In this document: piece by piece, positions 1-8,804 of the stretch
Layout: the number at the start of each line of letters is the position of its first letter
Numbering within the stretch: the stretch's first letter is position 1
Origin: an uncultured Myxococcales bacterium
GTDB lineage: Bacteria; Myxococcota_A; Polyangia; Polyangiales; Polyangiaceae
Reading direction: 5' to 3'
Assembly (NCBI GenBank): GCA_937949945.1
Contig: CALFEQ010000183.1
Coordinates: 1 to 52,815 of the forward strand
DNA length: 52,815 nt
Position numbers and translations under genes: made by a program
The notes under the pieces: model-generated
Databases searched by the model: none
The model's input: only the letters and a program-made list of their open reading frames with translations
What the model was told of the DNA's origin: nothing

Positions 1-375
1 GCGTGCGTCGCCGCGAGCGGGAGCGGAAGAACGGGGCTCAAACAGCGGGTACGCACGTGCTCTCGTGACTTGGCGTCCAGCAGCTCCTTGCAAGCTCACG
101 GGTAGCGCTTCGAAGATCGGCGGCTTCAGACAAAGTCCCCTCGGACACCTTTGGCCAGCGCCGGAGCGATCCGGGCGCCCGGTGCCCTGCCGCAATCGCT
201 CACGTGTGGCCGGATGCTCAGGCCCCAATCCATGGGGCACGCGTCCAATCGCGGCCCATCACCCACGTCGCCATTGCCGACCGCGACGGATGCCCTAAAC
301 CTGGATTCGCTCCATCGCGGCGTGACGGAGGAAGGTTGTTCCTCGTCGCCACGCGACGCTTGGGCTTGAAAAAAG
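1..375. other. no gene recognised (left edge)
   Basis: Several short open frames cross this stretch on both strands. None has a recognisable domain, a credible ribosome binding site or a consistent codon pattern, and they contradict each other. It is probably the decayed flank of the transposase remnant that follows. Confidence 0.5.
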
Positions 376-433
376 GCTCGGCGTGACGATCCGTGGGAGT
401 TGCGACACAACCATGGAAGAGGTCACGCCGAGC
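376..433. repeat. compound three-helix hairpin upstream of the IS remnant
   Basis: A perfect 12-bp inverted repeat, GCTCGGCGTGAC at 376-387 and GTCACGCCGAGC at 422-433, encloses two more helices. These are CCGTG 391-395 with CATGG 412-416 (one G-T wobble) and GTTG 399-402 with CAAC 408-411, around a 5-nt loop. The internal loops are short (3 against 5 nt) or one-sided (3 nt). This is longer and more ordered than the terminators elsewhere in the window and no gene lies just before it. It could be a relic of a mobile element end, a structured RNA or a protein-binding palindrome. Confidence 0.6.
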
Positions 434-485
434 ACCTGGGAATGCGCCGACCGGACGTCGGAAGCAAGAGGGCTGGGGGGTGGGA

Positions 486-1204
486 GTGGCAGGCGTGAAG
501 CGCCGGATTCGCCGAGCAAGTGCCCGAGCGCTGCGCCAGGGAAGGCCGGATCCGAGCCTGTCAGGTGTAGGTGGGCTCGCAGCGTTCAATGCCTTCGCCC
601 AGGCCGAGGGACTCGGCCGAGTGCTGCGTGAGCGGTTCGGCCACCTGAAGAAGGGGCGCGGGGTGGTCTACCCGATGCACACGCAGATGCAGCTTCTCGT
701 GGACGCGGCCGTCGTCGGCGCAAAGCGCACCTTCGACTTCGAGTGGTTGGCCGGTGATCCGCTCTTCACGCATCTCGCTGGAGGTGCGGTGCCGAGCGTC
801 GACGTGCTCTACGACGACCTACGTCGCTTCGCGCCGCCGGAGCTCGAAGACCTCGAGGCGCTCGTTGCGGAGCAAGGTCTCAAGCCGGTACGCGAGAAGC
901 AGTGGCAAGAGCTGACGGTCGACATCGACACGACGGTCATGCCGCTGTTCGGCGGCCAAGAAGGCGCGTTGCCCCACCCGATCCTGGCACGCATCGCTGA
1001 AACCAACACGGTACTCGGTGCGCGACTGCGCTTCGGAGATACCTGCCTCGGAAAAACGAGGTCGAGGACATCAAGCTGTGGCTCGAGCGTCTTCACGATG
1101 CAGCGCCCGACGCGATCGTCACCGTCCGGATCGATGCGGGCGGCCTTCTCCGTTCCGGCGGCCGATGGGAGCTTCGCCTCGCTCCCCGGCCGCTGTTGAA
1201 CTGA
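486..1204 (+). pseudogene. IS1380-family transposase remnant (frameshifted, truncated)
   Basis: The first frame, from about 486, reads like the N-terminal half of an IS1380-type DDE transposase. It has a helical segment around GGLAAFNAFAQAEGLG, then the beta-strand VDIDTTVMPLFGGQEGA, which carries the first catalytic Asp, then HPILARIAETNTVLGARLRFGD. At about 1041 the similarity jumps to another frame, reading PRKNEVEDIKLWLERLHDA and VTVRIDAGGLL (the region of the second acidic residue). It ends at a TGA at 1202-1204. Family members are usually above 400 residues; only about 240 codons survive here and the C-terminal catalytic part is missing. Family assignment is by motif pattern. The gene is inactive as read, because of at least one frameshift and the truncation. 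Confidence 0.65.
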
Positions 1205-1349
1205 GCGCCGCACCAGTCTGATTCAGCTCGGGGGAAAGGGGGACGTGTGCCCGCCGCGTGGCCGACCGGTATCCTCAACGGCCTCTCGGCCCACCAACGT
1301 GGGTCAACACGCGCCGGAACGTGGTCAGCCGACCACCCGAGCGAAATCC

Positions 1350-1620
1350 AGGCCAATCCTCGCGCCGAAACGCACCTAGTCGCGCCCCCCGGTTCGGGCA
1401 CCGCCGCGCGATGCTGCTCGCAGGCTTGATTCGGCACCAATCCGCAGCGCGACTCGCGAGCTTGATCGGCAATCCGGAGTGCTCCTCGTCCGTCGATTCG
1501 GCTATCCGAAACGCTCCCGTCGGCGCCAAGCCACAACGCGCCTCGTCAGCTTGATGGGCAACCATCCGCTGCGCCTCTTGGCCAGCTTGATTGGGCAACA
1601 ATCCCTCCGACAGCCCGCCA
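1350..1620. repeat. degenerate tandem repeats, about 36 bp unit
   Basis: The heptamer GCTTGAT occurs at 1424, 1460, 1549 and 1585, with spacings of 36, 89 and 36. Each copy is followed by a GGCA..ATCCG-type stretch. Diverged copies can be seen around 1391 (TTCGGGCACCG against TTCGGCACCAATCCG) and near 1492. Between 1205 and 1703 no gene is recognisable, and the next gene starts at 1704. The units are too diverged and lack unique spacers, so this is not a CRISPR array. Confidence 0.5.
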
Positions 1621-1703
1621 GCCGCGCATCGGCGCCTCGAGCCCGCGCGCCCCTGACGCCGCAACGCCTTCGGAGTGCCCCACAGGCAGGATAGCCTTGG
1701 CGG

Positions 1704-3107
1704 ATGCACATCGACTTCATCGGCGCCGCACGGACCGTCACCGGGTCCAAGCACCTCATCCGCACCAAGCACGCGACCGTATTGCTCGACTGCGGGCTCT
1801 TTCAAGGGAAGCGGAAGGAGTCGATACGGATCAACCAAGAGCTCGGCGTGGACGCGGATTCACTCGATGCAGTGGTCCTCTCCCACGCGCACATCGACCA
1901 CTCCGGCGCCCTGCCCCTCCTGATGAAGAAAGGGTACGACGGGCCGATCTTCATGACGCCAGCGACCCGCGACCTCTGCGCCGCCATGCTCGAGGACGCG
2001 GCGATGATTCAGGCGAACGACGCCCGATACATCAACAAGGTGATCGAGCGCGAACGCGCCGACATGGATCCCGTCGAGCCGCTCTACGGTGAAGAAGACG
2101 TGCTGCGCGTGCTCGAGCACGCGATCGCCGTGCCCTACAGGCGGACCGTGCCCATCGCCGACGGGGTCAGGCTCACGTTCTACGACGCCGGGCACGTCCT
2201 CGGGAGCGCCATCTCGGCGATCGACGTGGAGGAGGACGGGAAGACCAAGCGCATCGTCTTCACCGGCGACCTCGGGCGCAAGAACATGCCCATTCTGAAG
2301 GACCCCGAGATCGTCGACGGCGCCTGCGCCTTGCTCACCGAGAGCACGTACGGCGATCGCGTGCACAAGCCGATCGAGGCGATGGAGGACGATCTCGCCG
2401 ACGTCCTCGAGCGGACCTACAAGCGCGGCGGCAAGGTCGTCATCCCCTCCTTCGCGCTCGAGCGTGCCCAGGAGCTGCTCTACGCCATCAACATGCTGAA
2501 GAAGCAGGGGCGCATGCCGAAGATGCCCGTCTACGTGGACTCACCTCTCACGGTGAAGATCACGGACGTCTTCCGCCTCCACCCCGACTGCTACGACGCC
2601 GAGACGCGCGCGCTCATTCGCGAGAACCGATCGCCCTTCGACTTCGAGGAGGTCGTCTACGTCGAGGCGAAAGAGGACAGCCAGCGCATCGACGCCTCGC
2701 CCGAGCCGTGCGTCATCATCTCCGCGAGCGGAATGTGCGAGGCCGGACGGATCGTCCACCACCTCAAGGCGACGATCGAGAGCCCGAAGAACACGGTCTG
2801 CATCGTCGGGTTCCAAGCTCCTCACACGCTCGGGCGCCGGATCGTCGAGCGGCGTCCGCGCGTCCGCATCTTCGGCGTCGAGCGCGACCTTCGCGCCGAG
2901 GTCGTCGTCCTCGACGGCTTCTCCGCGCACGCCGACCAGCGCGACCTCGTCGAGTACGCCGTCGCGCTGAAGGAGCGCGGACCTCTCGAGAAGATCGCCC
3001 TCGTCCACGGCGAGGGAACCGCCCAGGAGGCCCTCATCGAGAAGCTGAAAGAAGAAGGCTTCGAGCACGTGAGCGCCCCGCGCGCCATGAGCTCGCTCGA
3101 GGTCTGA
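1704..3107 (+). CDS. MBL-fold beta-CASP RNA hydrolase (RNase J/CPSF-like)
   Basis: 467 residues. The protein has the metallo-beta-lactamase metal motif HAHIDHSG at residues 61-68, an early LDCGLFQG strand, a GDLGR motif that supplies a further metal ligand, and the beta-CASP/RMMBL signature SAHADQRDL near the C-terminus. Enzymes of this type are zinc-dependent RNA endo- or exonucleases related to eukaryotic CPSF73/Ysh1; the size and motif order match the stand-alone bacterial family. It is expected to be cytoplasmic and to act in RNA processing or decay. The start at 1704 directly precedes MHIDFIGAART, the conserved first strand, so no extension is needed. The gene is followed 25 bp later by an unrelated dehydrogenase on the same strand. 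The substrate cannot be told from sequence. Confidence 0.9.
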   Translation: MHIDFIGAARTVTGSKHLIRTKHATVLLDCGLFQGKRKESIRINQELGVDADSLDAVVLSHAHIDHSGALPLLMKKGYDGPIFMTPATRDLCAAMLEDAAMIQANDARYINKVIERERADMDPVEPLYGEEDVLRVLEHAIAVPYRRTVPIADGVRLTFYDAGHVLGSAISAIDVEEDGKTKRIVFTGDLGRKNMPILKDPEIVDGACALLTESTYGDRVHKPIEAMEDDLADVLERTYKRGGKVVIPSFALERAQELLYAINMLKKQGRMPKMPVYVDSPLTVKITDVFRLHPDCYDAETRALIRENRSPFDFEEVVYVEAKEDSQRIDASPEPCVIISASGMCEAGRIVHHLKATIESPKNTVCIVGFQAPHTLGRRIVERRPRVRIFGVERDLRAEVVVLDGFSAHADQRDLVEYAVALKERGPLEKIALVHGEGTAQEALIEKLKEEGFEHVSAPRAMSSLEV

Positions 3108-3132
3108 GCCCTCGCCCCCGGCGCACGCTACG

Positions 3133-5352
3133 ATGGCCCGCATGCACCGCCACGGGCACGTGATCGCAGCCGTCGCAGCCATCTCGCTGTTCGGCATGGC
3201 ATCGGCTTGCACCGAGGTCTTTCCACGGGAGCTGAACACACAGCCCGAACCGGCGACCGAGAAAGAGAAGCCGACGGGGCTCGACACGCGCCCGGTGAGC
3301 GCGACCTGCATTGCCCGCCCGAAGCCGTCTCCCACGACGAAGACCAACACGCTCGTCCGCTTCGAGAAGGTCTCGCAGGCGAAGCTCACCAAACCCGTCG
3401 AGATCGTCCTCCACGACGGCAAGCTCTACGTGCTCGAGCAGGACGGACGCGTGCTGTTGCTCCGCGAGGATGGCGGGACCGCCGAGGTGCTCCGGCTCGA
3501 TTCGTCGAAGGTCGTCACCGGCAGCGAGGCCGGCCTGCTCGGCATCGCGTTCCACCCTCGGTTCGCGGACAACGGCTACGTCTATCTCTATTACACGGCG
3601 CCGAACCTGCCGGACGCCGCGCCCGGGACGGTCTTCCAATCCGCCATCGTCCGCTATCGGAGCAACGACGGTGGGCTCACGCTCGATCCGACGAGCGAGA
3701 AGCGGATCCTCACGGTCGATCAGCCGTACTCGAACCACAACGGAGGCACGATCGCCTTCGGCAAGGACGGCTACCTCTATTTCGGGCTCGGCGACGGCGG
3801 GAGCGGCGGCGACCCGCAAGGCAACGGCCAGAACACGGACACGCTCCTCGGAAAGATGGTGCGGATCGACGTCGATGGAGGCGACCCATACGCGATCCCG
3901 CCGACGAACCCGTTCGCCAACGGAGGCGGACGACCGGAGATCTACGCCCTCGGGCTGCGCAACCCCTATCGCTTTCGCTTCGACCCGGTCACCGGCGATC
4001 TCTGGGCCGGCGACGTCGGGCAGAGCACGCGAGAAGAGATCGACCGCATCGTCCTCGGCGGCAACTACGGCTGGAACATCCGCGAAGGCAAGCTCTGCTA
4101 CCCGGCATCCGCCTCGTGCGACGCCACCGGGCTCATCGACCCGGTCGTCGATCACGATCGCAACGAGGCGAGCTCGATCACGGGCGGCGTCGTCTACCGC
4201 GGGAGCGGCGTCCCTCTCTTGACCGGGAAGTACGTCTACGGCGACTTCGTGAGAGGCTCGTTCTTCGCCATCCCGATCGACGATCCTGCGCCCGTCCCGC
4301 TGCGCCTCGACGAAGGGCTGCCGCGCGTGAACCCGAGCGCGTTCGCCCTCGACGCGAACGGAGAGATCGTCTTTCTCGACTACGGCGCCGGCGAAGTGCT
4401 CCGTATCGTCGCCGGTGGAGAGGATGCTCCGGAGCCCTCCGAGCCCTCCGCCCCTGCCGAGATGCCCGCCCTCCTCAGTGAGACGGGTTGCGTGCGATCG
4501 AGCGATCCGAAGGCGCCCGCCGACGGCCTCTTCTTCTACGACGTCAACGTGCCGCGGTGGGTCGACGGCGCGACGGCGGAGCGCTTCCTCTCCGTCCCCG
4601 AGGACGCCGTGCTCCGCACCGCGCCGGACGGCCAGCTCGCCCTCCCGCCCGGCTCGATCGCGATGAAGACGCTGAGCGCAGAGGGGCGGAGGCTCGAGAC
4701 GCAGCTCTTGCTGCATCGCCCCGACTCCACGTGGAGCGCGTACACGTACGTCTGGCGCGACGATCAGACGGACGCCGTCCTGGCCACGGCCGAGACGATC
4801 ATCGACCTGCCCTCCGGCAGGAGGCACGTCGTCGATCCCGCGAGCTGCACCACATGCCACGCACCCGACGGCCTCGTCACCATCGGCCTCGAGGCGGCCC
4901 AGCTCGATCGTGACGACGTGGACTACGGCAGCGGCCGGCTCGGCAATCCGCTCGCGACGCTGGAGAAGCTCGGCATGCTCGAGGCCCCGATCCCGAGCGA
5001 GGTCTACGCGCCGCTCGCACGCGAGCTGGGCTCCTCCACCTCCACGGCGGAGCATCTCGCGCGCGCATACCTCCACGCGAACTGCGCCTTCTGTCACCGC
5101 GGCGGCGAAGGTCGGATGGATCTCCGCTACCGAACGCCGTTCGCCTCGACGATGACGTGCAACGTCCCCGGGACCTCGCCGGCCGGCGGGCGCGCACGCA
5201 TCGCTCCGCGCGAGCCGGGGGAGAGTCAGATCCTGCGCGCGATGCAGACCACCGGCGCCGGACGGATGCCGCCGGTCGGCACGCTCCTCCCCGACACGGA
5301 CGCGATTCGGACCGTGTCGGCGTGGATCTCGTCGATTGCGAGCTGCGAGTGA
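3133..5352 (+). CDS. PQQ-dependent sugar dehydrogenase-like lipoprotein with C-terminal cytochrome c motifs
   Basis: 739 residues. The N-terminus is a signal peptide ending in a lipobox-like FGMASAC (Cys26); a second in-frame ATG at 3142 is an alternative start. Residues from about 70 to 430 look like a six-bladed soluble aldose (PQQ glucose) dehydrogenase, with GSEAGLLGIAFHPRF, FGLGDGGSGGD and ALGLRNPYRFRFD. The C-terminal third contains two haem-attachment motifs, CTTCH at 572-576 and CAFCH at 651-655. The whole architecture resembles the HNE_0200-type family of dehydrogenase-cytochrome fusions. A periplasmic or outer-membrane location and oxidation of a sugar or polyol with direct electron transfer to haem are inferred. 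It ends 6 bp before the stop of the convergent gene. Confidence 0.85.
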   Translation: MARMHRHGHVIAAVAAISLFGMASACTEVFPRELNTQPEPATEKEKPTGLDTRPVSATCIARPKPSPTTKTNTLVRFEKVSQAKLTKPVEIVLHDGKLYVLEQDGRVLLLREDGGTAEVLRLDSSKVVTGSEAGLLGIAFHPRFADNGYVYLYYTAPNLPDAAPGTVFQSAIVRYRSNDGGLTLDPTSEKRILTVDQPYSNHNGGTIAFGKDGYLYFGLGDGGSGGDPQGNGQNTDTLLGKMVRIDVDGGDPYAIPPTNPFANGGGRPEIYALGLRNPYRFRFDPVTGDLWAGDVGQSTREEIDRIVLGGNYGWNIREGKLCYPASASCDATGLIDPVVDHDRNEASSITGGVVYRGSGVPLLTGKYVYGDFVRGSFFAIPIDDPAPVPLRLDEGLPRVNPSAFALDANGEIVFLDYGAGEVLRIVAGGEDAPEPSEPSAPAEMPALLSETGCVRSSDPKAPADGLFFYDVNVPRWVDGATAERFLSVPEDAVLRTAPDGQLALPPGSIAMKTLSAEGRRLETQLLLHRPDSTWSAYTYVWRDDQTDAVLATAETIIDLPSGRRHVVDPASCTTCHAPDGLVTIGLEAAQLDRDDVDYGSGRLGNPLATLEKLGMLEAPIPSEVYAPLARELGSSTSTAEHLARAYLHANCAFCHRGGEGRMDLRYRTPFASTMTCNVPGTSPAGGRARIAPREPGESQILRAMQTTGAGRMPPVGTLLPDTDAIRTVSAWISSIASCE

Positions 5353-5358
5353 GCGCGC

Positions 5359-6135
5359 TCAGCGCCGCAGGTCGAACGACAAGTAGCGCCGCACCTTCGC
5401 CGCGACCGCCCTGGCGACCGACGGGTGCTTCGCGGAGATGACCGCGCCCGTGGTCCCCGACACGGCGACGAAGAGCTCCTCGCTCGGGCGGCGCCGCGCC
5501 TCCCCGCTGTACGTGTAGCGTGCATAGTACACGGGATACAGGACCAGCTCCGCCGAGCGAATCTTCGGCTTGTACGTCGAGTAGAAGGCGTGCGTCGGGC
5601 TCACCGACCGCAGCATGAGCTCCGTCGTCATGCTCTCGGCCCGCGCCCGGTCGACGTCCGCATCGACGATCTCTGCATCGTTGGCGGTCAACGTCTCGAC
5701 CGACGGATTCGCGACGAGCTCTCCCGCCGGAATCTCGAGCGGCGGTGTGCCGGACACGCGCGCGAAGAGCGAAGGGAGCTTCGCCTCGTAAGGGAAGCTG
5801 GTCCGTGCAGGGATCACGACGGCCAGCTCCTTGTACCGCGCACCACCGGTCGGGATCGGTATCGCCGGTCCCTTCGAACCGAGCGTCACGTTCTCGAAGT
5901 TGACGTGGAACCCCTCCGCGGAGACCTCCACGCGCCAGAACGGGACCCACAACGGCCTCGGCGGCTCGATCTCGGCGCTGTCGATGTCGAACGGACGGAG
6001 GAAGCCCTCCCGCACCGCGCGCTCGACCGCTGCACGTCCGGCCGCCATGTCGAGCCGAGCAGGCACGTAGCGCATCTCCGATGCAGGTACGGTCACGGGG
6101 CTCTCGAGCTTCGGAAACGTCGGGCTCCGGTCCAT
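5359..6135 (-). CDS. conserved hypothetical protein
   Basis: 258 residues if the ATG at 6135 (MDRSPTFPKLESP) is used. The frame stays open upstream, but that part is Arg-rich and looks non-coding. No signal peptide and no membrane segment are obvious. The protein is a run of predicted beta-strands, including RPLWVPFWRVEVSAEGFHV and SAELVLYPVYYARYTYSG. The pattern of aromatic-rich strands (VPFWRVEV, YPVYYARYTY) recalls bacterial proteins in which a membrane or zinc-ribbon domain has been lost, but I cannot name a family. It is divergent from the kinase gene at 6337 with 201 bp between them, and convergent with the dehydrogenase before it. Confidence 0.6.
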   Translation of the reverse strand: MDRSPTFPKLESPVTVPASEMRYVPARLDMAAGRAAVERAVREGFLRPFDIDSAEIEPPRPLWVPFWRVEVSAEGFHVNFENVTLGSKGPAIPIPTGGARYKELAVVIPARTSFPYEAKLPSLFARVSGTPPLEIPAGELVANPSVETLTANDAEIVDADVDRARAESMTTELMLRSVSPTHAFYSTYKPKIRSAELVLYPVYYARYTYSGEARRRPSEELFVAVSGTTGAVISAKHPSVARAVAAKVRRYLSFDLRR

Positions 6136-6336
6136 CGCGCCAAGCGTTTTCACCCGACACACCCCTGTCAAGCCGCTCAGCAGGGACGAGCCCGTCAGCC
6201 CGACACGCCTGCGCCGGAGCCCCGCCTTCACGAGCCGGCAACCCGCTCCTGCGCCGCCGATGCGCCACCGACCGACAGCGGCGACCGCGACGGCGGCGTG
6301 CATGCACCGTCCTCATGGTACGATCGCGCTCCAGCC

Positions 6337-8757
6337 ATGGTGGGCGACACCGATCCCGAAGCGGACACGATGGCCGATGGTCGCCTCGTCGGGACCGGAC
6401 GCCAGACGTCGCCCGAAGAGTCGCGCGTCCTTCTCGCGGGACGCTACGAGCTGCTCGGCATGCTCGGCACGGGCGGCATGGGCACCGTCTATCGCGCGCG
6501 CGATCGCGAGCTCGACGAGGTGGTGGCGCTCAAGGTGCTGAAGAAAGAGCTCGCGACGCCCGACATGATCGAGCGCTTCCGCCGCGAGGTGAAGCTCGCC
6601 CGCCGCGTGACACACAGGAACGTCGCACGCACGTACGACATCGGCGAGCACGGCGGCGATCGCTTCCTCACGATGGAGTTCGTCGACGGCGAGATGCTCG
6701 CGGCGGTGCTCGAGAGGAAAGGACGTCTCTCCGTCCCCGAGGTCGTCCGCCTCGCCCTCGACATCTGCGCCGGGCTCTCCGCGGCGCACGCGGCGGGCGT
6801 CCTGCATCGCGACCTCAAGCCCGAGAACGTGATCGTCGCCAAGGACGGTCGCGCGGTCATCACGGACTTCGGCATCGCTCGCGCCGTCACGGCGGGAGAG
6901 CTCTCGCGTACCGTCGGCGGATTGGTCGGAACGCCGGCATACATGGCGCCGGAGCAAGTCGAGGGCGCGACCGATCTCGACGCACGCGCGGATCTCTACG
7001 CGCTCGGGACGATGCTCTACGAGCTCCTCACCGGGCAGATGGCGTGGCCGGGCGACACCGTCGTGACGATCGCGGCGGGACGCCTGCTCCGTCCACCGCC
7101 GGACCCACGCTCCGTGCTCCCGAGCCTCGATCCGAGGATGGCCGAGATCGTCCTCAGGCTGATGGCGCGGAAGCGCGAGGACAGGTTCGCCAGCGCCGAC
7201 GAGGCCGCGAGCGCGCTCGCCGCGGTGACGTCCGCCGGGCGCATCACGCCGGTGAGCTCCGAAATCCCGCGACCGCCGCGATCGGGCACGCTCCCGCTCA
7301 CTCCCCTGTCGCAGGCACGGAGCGCGCCCGGGGCGAAGGTCGTCGCCGTGCTGCCCATCCTGAACCTCGGGTCACCCGACGACGCGTACCTCGTCGACAA
7401 CGTCCACGAGGACATCGTCGATCAGCTCAGCGTGGTGCCCAAGCTGCTCGTACGGCCTCGAGGGGACACCGCTCGCTACGTCGACAAGGACAGGGACGTC
7501 CGTGCGATCGGACGCACGCTCGGCGCCGACGTCGTCGTGGACGGATCGCTCCGCCGCATCGCGGACAAGGTCCGCGCCTCCTTCCGCGTGATCGCGGTGG
7601 AGGACGGGTTCCAGCTCTGGGCGCGCCGCTTCGATCGCTCGCCGGGCGAGGTGCTCTCGATCGCCGACGACGCGGCGCAGGCGATCGCCGGCGCGCTCAC
7701 GGCGGAGCTCGTGGCCTCCCAGCGGCAACAGGTGACCGATCCGGAGGCCGAGGAGCTCTTCCTCCGCGGACGCTACCTCATGCGCCGAAGCTGGCACGGA
7801 ACGGCGCCGCAGGCGGTCGAGCTCCTGTCCCGCGCGAACGCGCGCGTGCCGGACGACCCGCGCATCCTCGGCGTCTACTCGATGGCGCTCACCCGCCTCT
7901 ACGCGGAGGAGCGCAACGCCTTCGAGCTCGCGGAGCGGGCACGCGAGATGGCGCAGCGCGCGCTCGAGATCGAGCCGAACCAGGCGGAGGCGAAGGCGGC
8001 GCTCGCCGCCGTCCACATCCAGAACGGAGAGGCCGACGCGGCCGTCCGCTATCTGCGCGAGACGCTCAAGGTCGCCCCGAACTCGATCGACGCGCTCGAC
8101 GGGCTCGGCCGCATCATGCTGGAGGTCGGACGCGTGACGGACGGGATCGCGCTGCTCGAGCGCGCGTCGGCGATCGATCCGGAGTTCATCGCGCCGCGTC
8201 TGCAGGTCGGGCGCATCCGCGGTTGCATGGGCGACCACGAAGGGATGAAGCAGGCGCTGGGCGATCCGCCGAAGGACCCGGGGGACATCGGCCCATGGTT
8301 CCTCCTCTACGCACGCCATGCCCTCTGGTACCGCGACCGGGCCGAGGCCGCGTGGCTCGCCGAGCTCGCCGCCAACACCGAGATGCCGAAGGGGGCTCGC
8401 GCCTCGATCGAAGGGTTGCTCGGAGTCGCCCTCGGACGTTACGAACGGCTCTCCGACTCGGCGCTGCTCGACCGCATCCTGCCGATCGACGCGTCGTGCC
8501 CTCCGCGCCGCGCGTCCTTCTATGCACAGATTCGGGCGGAGATGTTCGCGGCCGCCGGCGACATCGCCCGCACGCTCGAGTCGCTCAAGGCCGCCGACGC
8601 GCACGGGTTCTACGACGTCGTCTTCTTCGAGCGCTGCCCCCTGCTCGCGCCGATGCGCGACCATCCGGAGTTCGCCGAGCTCTACGAGCGTACGAAGCTG
8701 CGTGCGTACCGGATCACGGCCGCCCTCGACGCGGGCCGCTCGACGCCGAGCCGCTGA
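6337..8757 (+). CDS. Ser/Thr protein kinase with TolB-like domain and TPR repeats
   Basis: 806 residues from the ATG at 6337; ATG 6370 is an alternative. The kinase domain covers about residues 37-300. It has the glycine loop GTGGMGTV (44-51), the ATP lysine K66 in VALK, catalytic HRDLKPEN (157-164), DFG (177-179) and MAPEQ (203-207), so it should be active. A linker leads to a TolB/FlgO-like adenylate-cyclase-associated domain (VAVLPILNL through VDGSLRR and QLWARRFDR). The rest consists of tetratricopeptide-like helices (YLRETLKVAPNSIDALDGLGRIM). No transmembrane helix is visible, so it should be cytosolic. This kinase-TolB-TPR layout is common in myxobacteria and acidobacteria. The output target is unknown, and the neighbours do not reveal one. 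Confidence 0.92.
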   Translation: MVGDTDPEADTMADGRLVGTGRQTSPEESRVLLAGRYELLGMLGTGGMGTVYRARDRELDEVVALKVLKKELATPDMIERFRREVKLARRVTHRNVARTYDIGEHGGDRFLTMEFVDGEMLAAVLERKGRLSVPEVVRLALDICAGLSAAHAAGVLHRDLKPENVIVAKDGRAVITDFGIARAVTAGELSRTVGGLVGTPAYMAPEQVEGATDLDARADLYALGTMLYELLTGQMAWPGDTVVTIAAGRLLRPPPDPRSVLPSLDPRMAEIVLRLMARKREDRFASADEAASALAAVTSAGRITPVSSEIPRPPRSGTLPLTPLSQARSAPGAKVVAVLPILNLGSPDDAYLVDNVHEDIVDQLSVVPKLLVRPRGDTARYVDKDRDVRAIGRTLGADVVVDGSLRRIADKVRASFRVIAVEDGFQLWARRFDRSPGEVLSIADDAAQAIAGALTAELVASQRQQVTDPEAEELFLRGRYLMRRSWHGTAPQAVELLSRANARVPDDPRILGVYSMALTRLYAEERNAFELAERAREMAQRALEIEPNQAEAKAALAAVHIQNGEADAAVRYLRETLKVAPNSIDALDGLGRIMLEVGRVTDGIALLERASAIDPEFIAPRLQVGRIRGCMGDHEGMKQALGDPPKDPGDIGPWFLLYARHALWYRDRAEAAWLAELAANTEMPKGARASIEGLLGVALGRYERLSDSALLDRILPIDASCPPRRASFYAQIRAEMFAAAGDIARTLESLKAADAHGFYDVVFFERCPLLAPMRDHPEFAELYERTKLRAYRITAALDAGRSTPSR

Positions 8758-8804
8758 TCCGTGCTCGCGATCGCCGCAGCCCGTCGGCGGCGTATACTCG
8801 CGGC

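Noticed and set aside
376..433. integron attC site
   Set aside because: The ends lack the conserved AAC and GTT core sites of attC and no integrase or cassette is near.
1350..1620. CRISPR array
   Set aside because: Repeats are too diverged, no unique spacers of uniform length, and no cas genes nearby.
5425..6336. long N-terminal extension of the Ser/Thr kinase
   Set aside because: The extension is the Arg-rich antisense of the 5359-6135 gene, and a good start at 6337 lies just before the kinase domain.
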